A stretch of 64,000 nucleotides of DNA. Source: GCA-2401735 sp051252095. Its GTDB lineage: Bacteria > Pseudomonadota > Gammaproteobacteria > Burkholderiales > Methylophilaceae. Position numbers and translations under genes: made by a program. Location of the stretch: assembly GCA_051252095.1 (NCBI GenBank), contig JBPOFK010000012.1, positions 22,259 through 86,258 on the forward strand, written 5' to 3'. Shown one piece after another: positions 61,934-64,000 of this stretch (the first letter of the stretch is position 1; each line of letters begins with the position of its first letter). The notes under the pieces were generated by a model. That model saw only the letters and a program-made list of their open reading frames with translations, was not told the origin of the DNA and did not search any database.

Positions 61934-63298
61934 ATGTTAGATAATTTAACAGGTCGCTTGCAAGGGGTCATTAAAAACCTGCGTGGGCAAGCACGATTAA
62001 CGGAAGAAAATATCAAAGATGCCATGCGAGAAGTACGCATGGCTTTACTTGAAGCAGATGTTGCTTTGCCTGTAGTCAAAGACTTTATTACAAAGGTGAG
62101 AGAGCGTGCTAATGGGCGAGAGGTCTTGCAAAGCCTGACACCTGGGCAGGCTGTTATTGAAGTGGTCAATGCAGAACTCACTGAGCTGATGGGTAAAGCG
62201 AATGTTGCATTAAATTTGGCAGCAGTACCGCCAGTCGTTATTTTAATGGCGGGTTTGCAGGGGTCAGGTAAAACGACCACTTCAGCCAAGTTAGCAAAAA
62301 TACTGAAAGCAGATAAGAAAAAAGTGCTGCTATCCAGTGCGGACGTTTATCGTCCTGCCGCGATTACGCAGTTGAAAACACTTGCCAAACAACTGGAAGT
62401 AGATTGTTTTGATAGTCATGCAGAGCAGAAGCCAAATGACATTGCGAAACAGACTTTGGCTTATGCGAAAGCAAATTATCATGATGTGGTGATATTTGAT
62501 ACGGCTGGCCGTTTGGGTATTGATGAAGCCATGATGGCGGAAATTAAAGCCTTGCATGACCTACTAAAACCAGCAGAAACCCTATTTGTGGTAGATGCGA
62601 TGCAAGGTCAAGATGCTGTAAATACCGCGAAAGCATTTGGTGAAACCCTACCGCTAACAGGTGTTGTGCTGACTAAATTAGATGGTGATGCAAGAGGGGG
62701 TGCTGCGCTTTCTGTGCGCCATGTTACTGGCAAACCAATCAAGTTTATTGGTGTAAGTGAAAAAGTGGATGGTTTGGAACCATTCCACCCAGAACGAATG
62801 GCAGGCCGTATATTGGGCATGGGCGACGTATTGGGGTTGATTGAGCAAGCGCATAAAAATGTTGATATGGATGAGGCGAAAAAGGTTGCCGATAAAATAA
62901 AAAAAGGCACCAAATTTGACCTAGAAGATTTTAAAACGCAAATGATGCAAATGCGCAAAATGGGTGGTATGGGGGCATTAATGGATAAAATGCCAGCGCA
63001 AATGGCTGATATGGCAGCCAAGGTCAATCAAGAGGATGCAGAAAAATCACTGCGACGCATTGAAGGAATCATTAACAGTATGACGCCGCTAGAAAGGCGT
63101 AAGCCAGAGCTGATAAAAGCAACACGTAAAAAACGGATTGCCGCAGGAAGTGGTGTGCAAGTGCAAGAGGTTAATCGTTTGTTAAAGCAGTTTGAAGAAA
63201 CGCAAAAAATGATGAAAATGTTTAGCAAAGGTGGGATGGGTAAACTTATGCGAGGCATGGGTGGTCTTATGGGAGGCAAACTGCCAGGGATGCGCTAA
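61934..63298 (+). CDS. ffh: Signal recognition particle protein Ffh
   Basis: 454 aa. N domain (1-85), GTPase G domain with GLQGSGKTTTSAKLA, DTAGRLGIDEAMM and TKLDGDARGGAALS, and a methionine-rich M domain (about 300-454) ending GGMGKLMRGMGGLMGGKLPG that binds signal sequences and 4.5S RNA. Delivers membrane proteins to SecYEG through FtsY. Confidence 0.98.
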   Translation: MLDNLTGRLQGVIKNLRGQARLTEENIKDAMREVRMALLEADVALPVVKDFITKVRERANGREVLQSLTPGQAVIEVVNAELTELMGKANVALNLAAVPPVVILMAGLQGSGKTTTSAKLAKILKADKKKVLLSSADVYRPAAITQLKTLAKQLEVDCFDSHAEQKPNDIAKQTLAYAKANYHDVVIFDTAGRLGIDEAMMAEIKALHDLLKPAETLFVVDAMQGQDAVNTAKAFGETLPLTGVVLTKLDGDARGGAALSVRHVTGKPIKFIGVSEKVDGLEPFHPERMAGRILGMGDVLGLIEQAHKNVDMDEAKKVADKIKKGTKFDLEDFKTQMMQMRKMGGMGALMDKMPAQMADMAAKVNQEDAEKSLRRIEGIINSMTPLERRKPELIKATRKKRIAAGSGVQVQEVNRLLKQFEETQKMMKMFSKGGMGKLMRGMGGLMGGKLPGMR

Positions 63299-63364
63299 AA
63301 CCGCTTTTGTCTTATCGCTAATCAGGTATTTTCAGAAATATACAATATAAATCACCAAACGATG

Positions 63365-63393
63365 TTGACCAAAGAGCTGGTTTCCAGCATAAT
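63365..63393 (+). promoter_or_regulatory. Sigma-70 promoter of tRNA-Lys
   Basis: TTGACC (63365-63370), 17-base spacer, CATAAT (63388-63393). Predicted start near 63400, about 44 bases before the mature tRNA. Confidence 0.8.
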
Positions 63394-63443
63394 CGCGGTC
63401 TTGCATTTTTTGGGCAACAACTCAAAAGCAACACAGTAGTAAT

Positions 63444-63519
63444 GGGGAGTTAGCTCAGATGGTAGAGCAGTGGACTTTTAATCCATTTGTCGCGGGTTCG
63501 ATCCCCGCACTCCCTACCA
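63444..63519 (+). tRNA. tRNA-Lys (UUU)
   Basis: 76 nt with encoded CCA. Cloverleaf: acceptor GGGGAGT pairs with ACTCCCT (first pair G-U), D arm GCTCAGATGGTAGAGC, anticodon loop CTTTTAA with anticodon TTT at 63477-63479, T arm GCGGGTTCGATCCCCGC. Its 3' end is the likely attachment site of the adjoining integrase. Confidence 0.98.
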
Positions 63520-63524
63520 ACAAT

Positions 63525-63555
63525 AGAGCCTAGTCAGGAATGACTGGGCTCTTTT
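63525..63555 (+). terminator. tRNA-Lys terminator, overlapping the integrase 3' end
   Basis: AGAGCCTAGTCA-GGAA-TGACTGGGCTCT then TTT: a 12-bp stem with one T-G pair and a 4-base loop, five bases after the tRNA CCA. The same bases encode the last residues of the integrase on the minus strand. Confidence 0.87.
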
Positions 63556-64000
63556 CATTAGTAGTTAACGTAGCCGAATCGTAACCAATTAACACAGAAT
63601 CAAGTCGTTTAGCAGCAATCGCTAAGTGATCAGGTGCTAGATGTGCATAACGCTCAACCATTGCCCCTGTTCTCCAGCCACCTAAGCGTTGTAGCTCATG
63701 CGTTGGTGTACCAGCTTGTCGTTGCCACGTTGCCCAAGTATGTCTTAAATCATGCCAACGGAAATCTTCAATGCCAGCTCGTTTTAATGCGTTACCCCAT
63801 GCACGCGTATTCGCTGCTTTCAGTGGTTTCCCTAAATAAGTAAACACTCTCACTTCATGTTTACCTATCTGACGTTGCAACACATTCATTGCAGTGTTAT
63901 TTAGGGGTACCGCTATCGGTCGTCGATTCTTTGAGTGCGTTGCTTTTACCCAAGCATGGCGCAATTCTAGATTCACTTGTGACCACTCCAGCGACAACAC
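63530..64000 (-). CDS. Tyrosine recombinase/phage-type integrase, partial
   Basis: C-terminal 156 residues; the start lies beyond the right edge, since the visible part opens in mid-domain (LSLEWSQVNLELRHAW normally follows the first catalytic Arg). Catalytic residues seen: H-x-x-R in WHDLRHTWATW, the GGW position in LGGWRTG, and the Tyr nucleophile in MVERYAHLAPDH. It reads toward tRNA-Lys and stops 10 bp from the tRNA end, as in elements inserted at tRNA 3' ends. The cargo is outside the window. Confidence 0.93.
   Translation of the reverse strand: MLSLEWSQVNLELRHAWVKATHSKNRRPIAVPLNNTAMNVLQRQIGKHEVRVFTYLGKPLKAANTRAWGNALKRAGIEDFRWHDLRHTWATWQRQAGTPTHELQRLGGWRTGAMVERYAHLAPDHLAIAAKRLDSVLIGYDSATLTTNEKSPVIPD

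Noticed and set aside
1..64000. CRISPR array, insertion sequences or defence island
   Set aside because: No regularly spaced repeats, transposase or recognised defence genes were found; only the integrase at the right edge is mobile.

Overview
The window is a stretch of ordinary, gene-dense bacterial chromosome with low-to-moderate GC. Gene content points to a betaproteobacterium, most likely a methylotroph of the Methylophilaceae (Methylotenera-like). The reasons are a soluble NAD-linked molybdenum formate dehydrogenase (fdsGBA-fdhD-fdsD) beside molybdenum-cofactor genes, a DUF3579 gene typical of betaproteobacteria, a complete dcw cluster and a paired-subunit bacterioferritin. The genus is an inference and was not tested.

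Layout. 1-1702 (minus): moaA-mobA-mobB, molybdenum cofactor synthesis. 1829-7858 (plus): the formate dehydrogenase operon, divergent from moaA. 7886-13961: an ArnT-like membrane glycosyltransferase, rpmE2, rho, thioredoxin, a PilZ-like protein and a TlpA-like thiol oxidoreductase. 13978-18717: DUF3579, a BON-domain lipoprotein, yraN, rsmI, pyrC and a 463-aa conserved protein of unknown function. 18955-19312: RNase P RNA. 19628-38227: MraZ operator boxes, then mraZ-rsmH-ftsL-ftsI-murE-murF-mraY-murD-ftsW-murG-murC-murB-ddl-ftsQ-ftsA-ftsZ-lpxC, nearly all overlapping by a few bases. 38244-44211: a tiny membrane protein, slt, an epimerase-like protein, cca, pyrD and a GST. 44250-56274 (minus): clpA, clpS, a CorC-type protein, secF, secD, yajC, bfd, two bfr genes, tgt and a diguanylate cyclase. 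56475-63298: pssA, a leucine-rich leader peptide, leuA, an EamA transporter, a HAD phosphatase, a CcsA-type protein (minus) and ffh. 63444-64000: tRNA-Lys(UUU) followed at once by a tyrosine integrase running off the window, which marks the edge of an integrated element.

How the genes work together. The left end is a formate-oxidation unit with its cofactor supply: MoaA, MobA and MobB make the bis-MGD cofactor, FdhD sulfurates it, and FdsGBA passes electrons from formate to NAD+. The centre makes peptidoglycan precursors and the divisome, with MraZ as probable autorepressor. On the right, an iron-storage cassette (two complementary bacterioferritins, then bfd under a Fur-box-like site) sits between tgt and yajC-secD-secF, genes that are usually adjacent.

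The most interesting elements are small. A 30-codon leucine-rich leader peptide upstream of leuA appears to start at its own transcription start site and is followed by mutually exclusive RNA pairings. The two bacterioferritins have reciprocal loss of the ferroxidase site and the haem ligand. A ~95-bp imperfect palindrome follows leuA. The tRNA-Lys terminator hairpin also encodes the end of the integrase. I found no CRISPR array, no insertion sequence and no obvious defence system.
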